DNA of 64,000 nt from Natribaculum luteum (GTDB taxonomy: Archaea; Halobacteriota; Halobacteria; Halobacteriales; Natrialbaceae), in assembly GCF_023008545.1 (NCBI RefSeq), contig NZ_CP095397.1:3151199-3215198 (forward strand), given 5' to 3'. Below, piece by piece: positions 1 through 8,883 of this stretch. How positions within the stretch are numbered: the stretch's first letter is position 1; each line of letters begins with the position of its first letter. The notes under the pieces were generated by a model, which saw nothing but the letters and a program-made list of their open reading frames with translations, was not told the DNA's origin and made no database searches. The position numbers and the translations under genes are program-made.

Positions 1-858
1 CAGGCTCGAGAAGAAGTCGTCGAGCTCCAGCGCGAGGCGGGCCTCGACCGCGTCGTCGAGGGCCAGCTGCGCTGGGACGACATGCTCGCCCACCCGCTTG
101 CGGTACACGACGCCGTAGAGACACGCGGCATCGTCCGCTACTACGACAACAACAACTTCTATCGCGAACCCGTCGTCCAGGACGACCTCGACTTCTCGGG
201 CGACGTCGCTGGCGAACTCGAGTCAACCGCCGAACTGACCGACGATCTGCAGGCCGTCCTCCCCGGTCCGTACTCCCTTTTCGACCTCGCGACCGACGAA
301 CACTACGGCGACGAGGCCGACTTCCTCGCGGCGGTCGCCGACTTCCTCGCCGGCGAGGTCGAGGCGTTCCCCGACCACGAGACGCTGTTCCTGCTCGAGC
401 CCTCGCTCGTCGAGTCGGCTCCCGGCGACGGCCTCGACGAACGCGCCAGCGAGGCCATCGACGCCGTCGCGAGCGCGACCGACGCGGACGTCGTCGTCCA
501 GCCCTACTGGGGCGCACTCGAGGAGAAAGTCTACGCCCACCTGCTCGACGCCGACGTCGACGCCGTCGGCTACGACTTCGTGGCCGACCAGGACGACAAC
601 CTCTACAACATCCAGGAGTACGGCTCGAAAGGCGACGTCTCGCTCGGCCTGGCGGACGGCCAGAACACGCTCGTCGAGGACCCCGAGGCGCTTCGCGACC
701 GCGCCGAGTGGGTGTTCGAGCGGCTCCCGGTCTCCGAGTTCGAGACCGTCTACCTGACGACGAACACCGAGACGTTCTACCTGCCCTACGGCAAGTTCGA
801 GGAGAAACTCGCCGTCCTTGCGGAAGCCGCGGAACTCGCGGAGGTGACCCCAGCATGA
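1..858 (+). CDS. MetE-like protein, N-terminal-half paralogue (5' truncated)
   Basis: The reading frame is open from base 1, so the true start lies upstream; about 285 residues are visible. The sequence is of the cobalamin-independent methionine synthase (MetE) type: a TIM-barrel protein with motifs such as LPGPYSLFDLA and VVVQPYWGALEEKVY. No cysteine occurs in the visible part, so it lacks the His-X-Cys/Cys zinc site of the catalytic MetE barrel. Its stop overlaps the start of the next gene (ATGA), which does carry the zinc ligands. I infer that it supplies the folate-binding, N-terminal-barrel role beside that gene, as in the two-barrel bacterial enzyme. Function by homology is good; the exact division of labour is inference. 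Confidence 0.8.
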   Translation, partial: QAREEVVELQREAGLDRVVEGQLRWDDMLAHPLAVHDAVETRGIVRYYDNNNFYREPVVQDDLDFSGDVAGELESTAELTDDLQAVLPGPYSLFDLATDEHYGDEADFLAAVADFLAGEVEAFPDHETLFLLEPSLVESAPGDGLDERASEAIDAVASATDADVVVQPYWGALEEKVYAHLLDADVDAVGYDFVADQDDNLYNIQEYGSKGDVSLGLADGQNTLVEDPEALRDRAEWVFERLPVSEFETVYLTTNTETFYLPYGKFEEKLAVLAEAAELAEVTPA

Positions 859-1922
859 GCGACACGAAAGACCAGTTCCGACCCGACGACCACGAGAACG
901 ACCACTTCCTGCTGACGACCGTCGTCGGCAGCTACCCGAAGCCGAAGTGGCTGAACCGCGCCAGAGAACTGTACGAGGACCCCGACGCCGACTTCGACGA
1001 GGACAACTGGCAGGAGGCGAAAGACGACGCCGCACGCGTCATCACCGACGAGCACGAACGCGCCGGCCTGGATGCCGTCGTCGACGGCGAGATGCGCCGC
1101 AACGAGATGGTCGAGTTCTTCGCCCACCGCATCGAAGGCTACGAGTTCAACGGGCCCGTGAAGGTGTGGGGACACAACTACTTCGACAAGCCCTCCGTCG
1201 TCAGCGACGTCGAGTACACCGACTCGTGGCTCGTCGACGAGTACGAGTTCACCGCGAGCGCCACCGACCGCCCGGTCAAGGTGCCGATCACCGGCCCGTA
1301 CACGCTCGCGAGCTGGTCGTTCAACGAGGCCTACGACGACGACGAGGAACTCACCTACGCGCTCGCTGAGCTCGTCAACGAGGAGATCGAGAAGCTCGTC
1401 GACGCCGGCGCACGCTACATCCAGATCGACGAACCAGCGCTCGCGACGACGCCCGACGACCACGCCATCGTCGGCGAGGCGCTCGAGCGCATCGTCGCCG
1501 ACATTCCCGAGGACGTCCGCATCGGCCTGCACGTCTGTTACGGCGACTACTCCCGGATCTACCCGGAGATCCTCGAGTTCCCCGTCGACGAACTCGACCT
1601 GGAGCTCGCAAACGGAGACTACGAACAGCTCGACGTCTTCAAGGATCCCGAGTTCACGAAAGACCTCGCACTCGGCGTCACCGACGTTCACGTCGCCGAG
1701 GTCGAGTCGGTCGAACAGATCGAGGAGAACATCAGGAAAGGGCTCGAGATCGTTCCGCCGGAACAGCTCGTCGTTTCGCCGGACTGCGGTCTGAAGCTCC
1801 TGCCCCGCGACGTCGCCTACGGCAAGATGGAGAACATGGTCCAGGCGGCCCGTAACGTCGAGAAGGCCCTCGACGAGGGCGAGATCGACGTCGATCGGAC
1901 GGCTGCACCTGCGGACGACTGA
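855..1922 (+). CDS. metE: Methionine synthase, cobalamin-independent (catalytic barrel)
   Basis: A 355-residue protein transferring a methyl group to homocysteine to make methionine. The start at 855 is chosen because it overlaps the preceding stop (ATGA) and gives MSDTKDQF; a longer in-frame ORF beginning at 708 only extends into the previous gene. The start of the domain (TTVVGSYPKP) is typical of MetE C-terminal barrels. Zinc ligands are visible: His and Cys in GLHVCYGD, and Cys in VVSPDCGLK near the C terminus. The length is half that of bacterial MetE, which has two fused barrels; here the other barrel is encoded immediately upstream. The pair is presumably one operon. Confidence 0.9.
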   Translation: MSDTKDQFRPDDHENDHFLLTTVVGSYPKPKWLNRARELYEDPDADFDEDNWQEAKDDAARVITDEHERAGLDAVVDGEMRRNEMVEFFAHRIEGYEFNGPVKVWGHNYFDKPSVVSDVEYTDSWLVDEYEFTASATDRPVKVPITGPYTLASWSFNEAYDDDEELTYALAELVNEEIEKLVDAGARYIQIDEPALATTPDDHAIVGEALERIVADIPEDVRIGLHVCYGDYSRIYPEILEFPVDELDLELANGDYEQLDVFKDPEFTKDLALGVTDVHVAEVESVEQIEENIRKGLEIVPPEQLVVSPDCGLKLLPRDVAYGKMENMVQAARNVEKALDEGEIDVDRTAAPADD

Positions 1923-1928
1923 ACACAC

Positions 1929-2735
1929 TCACTCGTAGGTAAACAGTTGCACATCGCAGTCTGGACAGACCAGTTTTTCGGGAGGCGTCTCCCCGATCGG
2001 CGTCACCTCGCCACAGCAGGTTGACTGCGTGATCGTGAGGTCGCCGTCACAGAGCGGACAGCGCTCGAGGAGCGATCGCAACGGTCGTCCGGCGGCGAGT
2101 CGGATCGCGTCGTCGTCGACTCGTGGCTCGAGGGCGCGAGCTGCGGCGAGTTCGGCTACGGCGACGGCCTCGGGAAGCGAGACGAGGCCGGCCGGCCCGT
2201 CGAGGACGACCGACGACCGCCCCCAGTCCCGGCGGGGTCGAGCCTCGACCGCCGGCGGCGTCAGGTCGTCGGCGACGGCCGCGAGTCCCTCGAGGTTCCG
2301 ACCGGCCAGCGCCTGCATCTCCCGTCGCCAGTCGGCCCGAAACGACTCCTCGAGGAGAAACTCCTCGCCGCGGGGGACGACGACGCCGGCCTCGAGGAGC
2401 GCGGCGACGACCTCGTCGCCGGTCGGCGTGTCCGCCGTCCGACCCGGAAAATCGGCGTCGGACAGCGAGTCGGGTTCGTCGCGGTCGATCGCGCCGACCG
2501 GGAGCGCGGCGACCAGCCTCGGTGCGAATCGGGGCGTGTACGGCACGAGGTAGCCCCGAAGTCCGATCGCGGCGACGCCGACTGCGGTGACGACGGCCGC
2601 CGTCGCTCGTCTGCCGAGGAGTACCAGCCCCCCGGCCACGAGCGCCAGGACGGCCCCGTTCGCGATCGTACACGGCCAGCACCGGTCGTCCCCGGTGTAC
2701 TCGGGACGTCGAATCCGATCGAGCAAGTCAGCCAT
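1929..2735 (-). CDS. Conserved haloarchaeal membrane protein with C-terminal zinc ribbon
   Basis: A 268-residue protein of unknown function. The start MADLLDRIRRPEYTG at 2735 is preferred over an ORF start 135 bases upstream, because the extra residues are basic and unlike halophilic protein. An N-terminal CWPCTIANG motif is followed by two hydrophobic segments (about residues 22-70), then a soluble region and a C-terminal module with three cysteine pairs or clusters (CPLCDG, STCCGE, CPDCDV) that should bind zinc. It is convergent with the methionine synthase gene (6 bp between stops). The architecture suggests a membrane-anchored zinc-ribbon protein; I cannot name its role. Confidence 0.75.
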   Translation of the reverse strand: MADLLDRIRRPEYTGDDRCWPCTIANGAVLALVAGGLVLLGRRATAAVVTAVGVAAIGLRGYLVPYTPRFAPRLVAALPVGAIDRDEPDSLSDADFPGRTADTPTGDEVVAALLEAGVVVPRGEEFLLEESFRADWRREMQALAGRNLEGLAAVADDLTPPAVEARPRRDWGRSSVVLDGPAGLVSLPEAVAVAELAAARALEPRVDDDAIRLAAGRPLRSLLERCPLCDGDLTITQSTCCGEVTPIGETPPEKLVCPDCDVQLFTYE

Positions 2736-2946
2736 GTCGCGACCGTTCAGATGCCACCGTCTTGAGTGTAGCGCTGAAGACAACCTTTTTACAACGGCTG
2801 TTATATGCCATCGATAATGATTGTCGACGCAGCAACTCGCATGCGATCCCGAACGCGTCACTTCGAGCACTCGAGGCAGGACGACTGTCCGGCGGAATCG
2901 ACCTCGACGCGCGCAGCGACCGGCCGGGACGGTACGGTGGTATTCG
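2736..2946. other. Intergenic region between divergent genes
   Basis: 211 bp separate the zinc-ribbon membrane protein (minus) from the TrmB-type regulator (plus). An AT-rich stretch around 2785-2820 (TTTTTACAACGGCTGTTATATG) could hold promoter elements for either gene. No further gene is seen; the ORF that extends the regulator upstream to 2821 is arginine-rich and is rejected as coding. Confidence 0.4.
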
Positions 2947-4023
2947 ATGGACGGTGAGAACCTGATCGAGACGCTCGAGGACGCCGGACTCTCCCCTTAC
3001 CAGGCGGACGCGTTCGTCACGCTCCTCGAGCTCGGCTCCGCGTCGGCGACCGACGTCGCGAAGGCCAGTTCGGTCCCCGACCCGCGGATCTACGACGTCC
3101 TGCGTGACCTCGAGGAGAAAGGCTACGTCGAGACCTACGAGCAAGACAGCCTCCACGCTCGAGCGCACGATCCGGCGGAGGTCCTCTCGGACCTGCGGTC
3201 GCGGGCGAACCGGTTCGAGACCGCGGCCGACGAGATCGAAGAACGCTGGAGTCGTCCGGCGATCGAGGAGCACAAGGTGAGCATCGTCAAGCGCCTCGAC
3301 ACGGTCCTGACGAGAGCGGACGAACTGATCCGATCGGCCGAGAACCAGGTTCAGGTCGGGCTGACGCCCGCCCAGTTCGACGACCTCTCGGCGGCGTTCG
3401 CGACCGCACTCGAAAAGGGCGTCGACGTCAAGATCTGCCTGTTCCCCGACGAAGACGACGAGCCGGAGCTGCCGTCGGCCGAGACGCTGGCACAGACCTG
3501 CACGGAAGCGCGGTATCGCGACATCCCGTCGCCGTTCGTCGCGCTGGTCGATCGATCGTGGGTCTGCTTTGCGCCACACGGGAGCTCGACGAACCAGTAC
3601 GGCGTCCTCGTCAACGACCGGACTCACGCCTACGTCTTCCACTGGTACTTCCTGACGTGTCTCTGGGAGGTCCACGACCCGATCCACTCGGCCCGAACCG
3701 ACGAGTTGCCGATCACGTACGTCGACCTCCGACAGTGCGTCAGGGACATCGAACCGCTCCTCGAGGAGGATGCGACGATCGAGGCGACCATCGACGGTGC
3801 CGAGACGGACACGGCTCGCGAGGTGACGCTGTCTGGCACGGTGACGGGCGTGACCTACGCGGGCGTCTCGGCGGACGACGAACGCGCGACGCCACTCTCC
3901 CAGCTCGCCGGGGAGGCGTCGATCACTCTCGAGACCGACGAGGGGACGTACACCGCTGGCGGCTGGGGGGCGATGCTCGAGGACGTCGAGGCGATGCGAA
4001 TCACGATCGAGTCAATCGACTGA
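2947..4023 (+). CDS. TrmB-family sugar-responsive transcriptional regulator
   Basis: A 358-residue regulator. Residues about 1-75 form a TrmB-type winged helix (LSPYQADAFVTLLELG, then RIYDVLRDLEEKGYVE), followed by a short coiled linker and a large C-terminal sensor domain of the type that binds sugars in archaeal TrmB proteins. The ATG at 2947 puts MDGENLIETLEDAG at the N terminus; upstream codons in the same frame are not protein-like. It lies directly upstream of a sugar ABC transporter operon in the same orientation, so control of that operon is the natural inference. The ligand is unknown. Candidate operators are annotated at 4144 and 10370. Confidence 0.88.
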   Translation: MDGENLIETLEDAGLSPYQADAFVTLLELGSASATDVAKASSVPDPRIYDVLRDLEEKGYVETYEQDSLHARAHDPAEVLSDLRSRANRFETAADEIEERWSRPAIEEHKVSIVKRLDTVLTRADELIRSAENQVQVGLTPAQFDDLSAAFATALEKGVDVKICLFPDEDDEPELPSAETLAQTCTEARYRDIPSPFVALVDRSWVCFAPHGSSTNQYGVLVNDRTHAYVFHWYFLTCLWEVHDPIHSARTDELPITYVDLRQCVRDIEPLLEEDATIEATIDGAETDTAREVTLSGTVTGVTYAGVSADDERATPLSQLAGEASITLETDEGTYTAGGWGAMLEDVEAMRITIESID

Positions 4024-4143
4024 TCGCCGCTCGCATTCGTCGACTCCTCCTGGATCGATTCTTCGGTCGATCGACGTCGGTAGCGGCGCGGCTGGCTCCC
4101 TGTCGGTTGGCTCTGTCTCTCGTGCCCGTCGGGAATCATCTGG

Positions 4144-4160
4144 TTAACTACACCCGTTGT
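4144..4160. promoter_or_regulatory. Candidate operator, copy 1 (TAACTACACC-type motif)
   Basis: The 17-mer TTAACTACACCCGTTGT lies 48-64 bp before the binding-protein start, just upstream of its TATA box. A near copy (CTAACTACACCAATTGT) precedes the second sugar oxidoreductase gene at 10370. Fourteen of 17 positions match. The placement fits an activator or repressor site; the link to the neighbouring TrmB-type regulator is inference. Confidence 0.45.
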
Positions 4161-4174
4161 ACCTCACCCATTAA

Positions 4175-4183
4175 TTATAAATA
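4175..4183 (+). promoter_or_regulatory. TATA box of the sugar ABC transporter operon
   Basis: TTATAAATA ends 25 bp before the ATG at 4208. This spacing predicts transcription starting at or next to the start codon, that is, a leaderless mRNA as is usual in haloarchaea. The surrounding 4160-4207 stretch is strongly AT-rich against the GC-rich neighbourhood. Confidence 0.6.
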
Positions 4184-4207
4184 CATACTTCTCTCATACA
4201 GACAATC

Positions 4208-5674
4208 ATGAGTGATAGATACTCACAGGAAGCTGAACGAACTCACTCGAGCGTTTCGCGGCGAACGTTCGTCAAAGCAGCCGGTGCGAGTGGCGCAGCC
4301 GCCACGCTGGCTGGCTGTTACGGAGGAAACGGCGGCTCCGGTGACGCCGTCGTGGTTGGGATCGACCCGAACCTCGTCGAGAACGTCGGCGACCAGGTCG
4401 TGGACCTGATCGAGGAGAACGCGGAAGGCGACGTCGGGGTCGAGCTACAGGGCGGAGACCAGGACACGGGCGACCGTCGCAGTACCTACACGAACCTGCT
4501 CCAGGCGAACGAGACGGAACCGGACCTGCTCCTGATGGACAACGGCTGGGTGAACGTCTTCATTCAGCGGGGACATATCGCCAACCTCAGTGACACCCTC
4601 GACGACGACGACCTGTCTCTGATCGAAGACGAGTACTTCGAGTCGTTCACCGCGACGGCCCGGGATCCCGACAACGGCGATCTCTACGGCGTGCCGATTT
4701 TCCCGGACTACCCGACGATGCAGTACCGCAAAGACTACGCCCGGGAGGCCGGCTACTCCGACGACGACTTCGAGCAGTGGGCCACCGAGCCGATGACCTG
4801 GCAGGAGTGGGCCGAGGTCACCCAGGACATCGTCGAGAACTCGAGTGGAGAGTACGGCCTCGCGACCCAGTGGGACGTCTACGAGGGAACTGCCTGTTGT
4901 ACGTGGAACGAGGTCATGTCCTCGTTCGGCGGGGCGTACTTCGGCGGCTTCGACAACCTCTTCGGTCCGGTCGGCGAGCGTGACGTGACCGTCGACAGGC
5001 CCGAGTTCATCGAGGGACTGCGGATGATGCGAACGTTCGTCGCCGAGGAGCACGACGAGCACACGCTCGAGGAGTACCCGACCGGTGTCGCTCCCTCGGC
5101 GATCACCTCCTGGCAGGAAGAAGACGCTCGACAGGCGATCCTCGCCGGCGAAGCCGTAATGCAGCGCAACTGGCCCTACGCGATCAATCAGAACGTCGAG
5201 GTCGCAGACGATCCGATTCCGGTCGAGGACTACGGTGCGATGCCGGTTCCCTACGGCGTGACCGAAGACGAGGCCGCCCAGCCTGGAACCGGCGGGACGA
5301 CCGCCGCCCTCGGCGGCTGGCACCTCACGCTCAATCCCAACTCCGAGCGGACAGAGGACGCGGTCGCGGTCCTTCGGGCGACGATGCAAGACGACTTCAA
5401 CCTCGGCATGTTCGACATCTGGGGATGGATCCCGCCGAAGCCGCGCCTGTTCGACACCGACGAAGCAGCACAGGTCGAACCGATGGGCAACTACATGGAG
5501 ACGCTCCGCGTGGCCGGCGAGAACGCCATGCCCCGTCCCGTGACCACGGTCTGGCCGGACCAGTCTACGCTCATCGCCGAGGAGGTAAACAGCGCCGTCG
5601 CCGGAGACAAGAGCCCCGAGGACGCGGCCGCTGACCTCCAGACGGGCCTCGAAGAAATCGAACAGCAAGGATGA
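4208..5674 (+). CDS. Sugar ABC transporter, substrate-binding lipoprotein
   Basis: A 488-residue family 1 extracellular solute-binding protein. The N terminus carries a Tat signal (SRRTFVKAAG) and a lipobox (TLAGCYGG, Cys at about residue 37), so it is exported folded and lipid-anchored outside the membrane, as typical haloarchaeal binding proteins are. The mature part contains segments such as YGVPIFPDYPTMQYRKDYA and NPNSERTEDAVAVLRA that are typical of carbohydrate binding proteins. It is first in an operon with two permeases and an ATPase, the next gene overlapping by ATGA. The substrate cannot be read from the sequence; the adjacent sugar dehydrogenase-type genes make a mono- or disaccharide likely. 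Confidence 0.92.
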   Translation: MSDRYSQEAERTHSSVSRRTFVKAAGASGAAATLAGCYGGNGGSGDAVVVGIDPNLVENVGDQVVDLIEENAEGDVGVELQGGDQDTGDRRSTYTNLLQANETEPDLLLMDNGWVNVFIQRGHIANLSDTLDDDDLSLIEDEYFESFTATARDPDNGDLYGVPIFPDYPTMQYRKDYAREAGYSDDDFEQWATEPMTWQEWAEVTQDIVENSSGEYGLATQWDVYEGTACCTWNEVMSSFGGAYFGGFDNLFGPVGERDVTVDRPEFIEGLRMMRTFVAEEHDEHTLEEYPTGVAPSAITSWQEEDARQAILAGEAVMQRNWPYAINQNVEVADDPIPVEDYGAMPVPYGVTEDEAAQPGTGGTTAALGGWHLTLNPNSERTEDAVAVLRATMQDDFNLGMFDIWGWIPPKPRLFDTDEAAQVEPMGNYMETLRVAGENAMPRPVTTVWPDQSTLIAEEVNSAVAGDKSPEDAAADLQTGLEEIEQQG

Positions 5675-6684
5675 GCACCGGGCAACGGACCGACGGTCCC
5701 ACTCGAGAATCGAAGCGGTCGGGACCGCTCGTCGCGATCACGCGCTGGATGGAGAACCTCGGCGAGACGGGTTTCGCCTACCTGCTGTTGACGCCGGTGT
5801 TTCTCCTGCTGGGAGCGATCGCGCTGTATCCGCTCTTCCGGACGTTCGAACTGTCGATGCTTCAGAACGTCCTGGCGGATCCGGAGTACGTCGGTTTCGG
5901 TAACTACGTCGACCTGTTCACGGGCGAGGCCGATCCGCGACTCCCCGGAACGACCACGTTCCTCCCCGACGTCAGTATCGACGGGCAGTTCCCGTTCATC
6001 CACGTCGGCGGCCTGATGCGAAGCGCACTCGCTGTGACGCTCATCTTCACCGTCGTGAGCGTCTTCTTCGAGACGATCATCGGCTTCGGACAGGCGCTGG
6101 TGTTAGATCAGGACTTCCGCGGTCGGCGGTGGGTCCGCGTCGCGATCATCATTCCGTGGGCGATCCCGATCGTCATTCAGGGGATGATCTTCTACCTGAT
6201 GTTTCACCCGACTGCGGGGTTCCTGACCGACTACCTGGCCAGCTGGGGACTCGTCGCGCCGAAAAACACGCTCAACGACCCCTCGAGTTCACTGTTGATC
6301 GTCACCGTCGCCGACATCTGGAAGACGACGGCGTTCATGGCGTTGCTCATCCTCGCCGGCCTCCAGAGTATCGACCGGAGCCTCTACGACGTCGCGAAAG
6401 TTGCCGGCGCGAACCGCTGGCAGCAGTTCAAGCTGATCACGTTCCCGCTCGTCCTGCCGTCGCTCGGGATCGCGATCCTCTTCCGGACGATCGACGCCAT
6501 GCGGATCTACGGCCTCATCGACTCCGTCTCGAGTTGTACGGCCGTGCCGTCGCTGTCGTGTATGGTCGTCTCGACGTTCAATACGAACCGCGGCCTCGCC
6601 GCTGCGGTGGCGTTCGTCACGGCGGGAATCATCGGGATCGCCGTTCTGGGTGTGATCTATCAGCAGTACAAGGAGGGGCTCTGA
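5671..6684 (+). CDS. Sugar ABC transporter, inner-membrane permease 1
   Basis: A 337-residue MalF/UgpA-type permease with about six membrane helices. The signature EAA loop that docks the ATPase is present (LYDVAKVAGANRWQQFKLI, about residues 240-258). A polar insert between the first two helices (about residues 70-110) would face outward. The start overlaps the binding-protein stop (ATGA), and permease 2 begins one base after its stop, indicating translational coupling. It forms the heterodimeric channel with the next product. Substrate specificity is not deducible. Confidence 0.92.
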   Translation: MSTGQRTDGPTRESKRSGPLVAITRWMENLGETGFAYLLLTPVFLLLGAIALYPLFRTFELSMLQNVLADPEYVGFGNYVDLFTGEADPRLPGTTTFLPDVSIDGQFPFIHVGGLMRSALAVTLIFTVVSVFFETIIGFGQALVLDQDFRGRRWVRVAIIIPWAIPIVIQGMIFYLMFHPTAGFLTDYLASWGLVAPKNTLNDPSSSLLIVTVADIWKTTAFMALLILAGLQSIDRSLYDVAKVAGANRWQQFKLITFPLVLPSLGIAILFRTIDAMRIYGLIDSVSSCTAVPSLSCMVVSTFNTNRGLAAAVAFVTAGIIGIAVLGVIYQQYKEGL

Positions 6685-6685
6685 G

Positions 6686-7693
6686 ATGGCGACTACGTCC
6701 GAATCCGCGTCGCAGTCGACGGACGACGACCAGGGACCGCTCGAGCGGTGGACCCGCGGCGTCGTCACCGACCCCGACAGACGCAGCCGGCTGTACAGGG
6801 CGCTGTTCTACGTCGTGACGGCGTTTTTCCTCGTGACGACGCTGTTTCCCTTCTACTGGCTGCTGGTGCTGGCATTGACGCCGAACGGGCTGATCACGGG
6901 AGGTGACTGGACCGTCCCCGTCCCCGTCCTCGGCGAGGTGCTGTTCCCGACGCCACGGGGGTTCAACGTCGCCGCCTTCGTGGAGGTGTTCCAGCAGGTG
7001 CCGTTCCACCTCTACGTGTTCAACAGCTTCGTGCTCGCGACGACGACGACGATCATCGTCCTGGTCCTCGCGAGCCTCGCGGGGTACGTCTTCGGTCGCC
7101 TCGAGTTCCCCGGCCGCGGCGTGTTGATGCTCGCCGTGCTGGCGATCTCGTACTTCCCGCCGGCGGCGTTCCTGATCCCGCTTTTCGACGCGTTCCTCGG
7201 GAATCCGGTTACGGTGCCGTTCCTGGACGTCGAACTGTTCGCGCCGCCCCGGCTCGTCAACACGCCGGCGTCGATGATCATGCCGTTCAGCGCGCTGTTC
7301 ATGCCGCTGTCGATTTTCATCCTCACGACGTTCTACGCCCAGATTCCCGATGGCCTCGAGGACGCCGCACGCGTCGAGGGGACGACCCGACTCGGCGCGC
7401 TGTTTCGCGTGATCATGCCGCTTTCGGCACCCGGCGTCGCCACTGCGGCCGTGCTGACGTTCATCTCGGTGTACAACGAGTACTTCTTCAGCTCGATCAT
7501 GTCACTCCAGAACGAACCCCAGCAGTGGTCGCCGCTTGTGGGCGGCATCCTGAGCTACCAGACCCAGTACACGACCGATTACAACCTGATGGCGGCGGCG
7601 AGCATCGTCGGCGTGTTACCGATGCTGATTCTCGTCGTGGTCGCACAGGAGAAGATCGTCAGCGGACTCACCGCAGGAGCACTCAAAGAGTAA
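6686..7693 (+). CDS. Sugar ABC transporter, inner-membrane permease 2
   Basis: A 335-residue MalG/UgpE-type permease. An acidic cytoplasmic N terminus of about 30 residues precedes six predicted membrane helices (starting ALFYVVTAFFLVTTLFPF). The EAA loop reads LEDAARVEGTTRLGALFRV (about residues 228-246), and the C terminus ends KIVSGLTAGALKE, typical for this subfamily. It pairs with permease 1 and interacts with the ATPase gene that starts two bases downstream. Very likely correct as a family call; the substrate is unknown. Confidence 0.92.
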   Translation: MATTSESASQSTDDDQGPLERWTRGVVTDPDRRSRLYRALFYVVTAFFLVTTLFPFYWLLVLALTPNGLITGGDWTVPVPVLGEVLFPTPRGFNVAAFVEVFQQVPFHLYVFNSFVLATTTTIIVLVLASLAGYVFGRLEFPGRGVLMLAVLAISYFPPAAFLIPLFDAFLGNPVTVPFLDVELFAPPRLVNTPASMIMPFSALFMPLSIFILTTFYAQIPDGLEDAARVEGTTRLGALFRVIMPLSAPGVATAAVLTFISVYNEYFFSSIMSLQNEPQQWSPLVGGILSYQTQYTTDYNLMAAASIVGVLPMLILVVVAQEKIVSGLTAGALKE

Positions 7694-7695
7694 CT

Positions 7696-8883
7696 ATGGC
7701 ACGAGTAACACTCGACAACGTCACGAAACGCTACGAAGACGTCGTCGCGGTCGACGACATGAACCTCGAGATCGAAGACGGCGAGTTCGTCACCTTCGTC
7801 GGCCCTTCCGGCTGTGGGAAGTCGACGACGATGGAGACCATCGCCGGCCTCACGAAACCCACGGAGGGGACGATCCACATCGGCGACACCGACGTGACCA
7901 CCCTCCCGCCGAAAGATCGGGGGGTGGCGATGGTCTTCCAGAACATCGCCCTGTTCCCGCACATGGACGTCTACGACAACATCTCCTTCGGGCTTCGACT
8001 GCGGAAGTACGACACGGAAGTGATCGACCGCCGCGTCGAGCGGGCGGCCGACATCGTTCAGCTCGAGGGGATGTTAGATCGGATGCCCGACGAGATGTCC
8101 GGCGGCCAGCGCCAGCGCGTCGCCATCGCCCGCGCGATCGTCCGCGAGCCCGACGTCTTCCTGATGGACGAACCGCTCGCGAACCTGGACGCCAAGCTCC
8201 GCGTGCACATGCGCACGGAGCTCCAGCGCCTCCACAAGGAACTCGAGACGACGATCATCTACGTCACCCACGACCAGGCCGAGGCGATGACGATGTCCGA
8301 TCGCATCGCCGTCATCAACGCCGGCGAACTCCAGCAGATCGACCCCCCACTGACCTGCTACAACGAGCCGGCGAATCGGTTCGTCGCCGGCTTCATCGGT
8401 TCGCCATCGATGAACTTCGTCGAGGGCGAGGTGACGGCTGACGGCCTCCAGACCGACAACTTCGACGTCGAGTTCGATCCGACAGCCATCTCCGACGTCG
8501 CCGTCGGCGACGCCGTCACCATGGGGGTCCGACCCGAGGACGTCCACCTCGCAGACCGCGCCGAGACGCTGTCGAGCGCGTCTGCCGCCGTCGACGCCAC
8601 GACCGACGTCCTGGAGCCGATGGGCGACGAGATCTTCGTCTACCTCAGGCTCGACGACTCGAGCAGCCGAACGATGGACGGCGAAGTCGCGACCGCGTCG
8701 AACCAGCTGTTGATGAGCGTCGACCCCGACGCGGCCATCGACGAGGACGAACCGGTCGACGTCGTCCTCGATCGGTCGAAGGTTCACCTCTTCGACGTGG
8801 AGACGGGCGAGGCGATCTGCCACGGACTCGAGGCCCACGAAGCGAGTCCGCTCGCCGAGACGGAAACGGAGGGACAGCGATGA
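7696..8883 (+). CDS. Sugar ABC transporter, MalK/UgpC-type ATPase
   Basis: A 395-residue ATPase energising uptake through the preceding permeases. Walker A GPSGCGKST (about residues 37-45), signature SGGQRQRVAIARA and Walker B DVFLMDEPLANLD are intact, as is the switch histidine (TILYVTHDQAEAM-like stretch, here IIYVTHDQAEAM). The C-terminal 150 residues form the TOBE/MalK regulatory extension. The ATG at 7696 begins MARVTLDNVTKRYED; a longer frame from 7525 reads through the permease gene and is rejected. The stop overlaps the next small gene by ATGA. MalK-type ATPases can energise several permease pairs, so it may serve other loci too. Confidence 0.93.
   Translation: MARVTLDNVTKRYEDVVAVDDMNLEIEDGEFVTFVGPSGCGKSTTMETIAGLTKPTEGTIHIGDTDVTTLPPKDRGVAMVFQNIALFPHMDVYDNISFGLRLRKYDTEVIDRRVERAADIVQLEGMLDRMPDEMSGGQRQRVAIARAIVREPDVFLMDEPLANLDAKLRVHMRTELQRLHKELETTIIYVTHDQAEAMTMSDRIAVINAGELQQIDPPLTCYNEPANRFVAGFIGSPSMNFVEGEVTADGLQTDNFDVEFDPTAISDVAVGDAVTMGVRPEDVHLADRAETLSSASAAVDATTDVLEPMGDEIFVYLRLDDSSSRTMDGEVATASNQLLMSVDPDAAIDEDEPVDVVLDRSKVHLFDVETGEAICHGLEAHEASPLAETETEGQR

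Noticed and set aside
2821-2946. N-terminal extension of the TrmB-family regulator
   Set aside because: The in-frame extension is arginine/threonine-rich and unlike a halophilic protein; the domain starts cleanly at the ATG at 2947.
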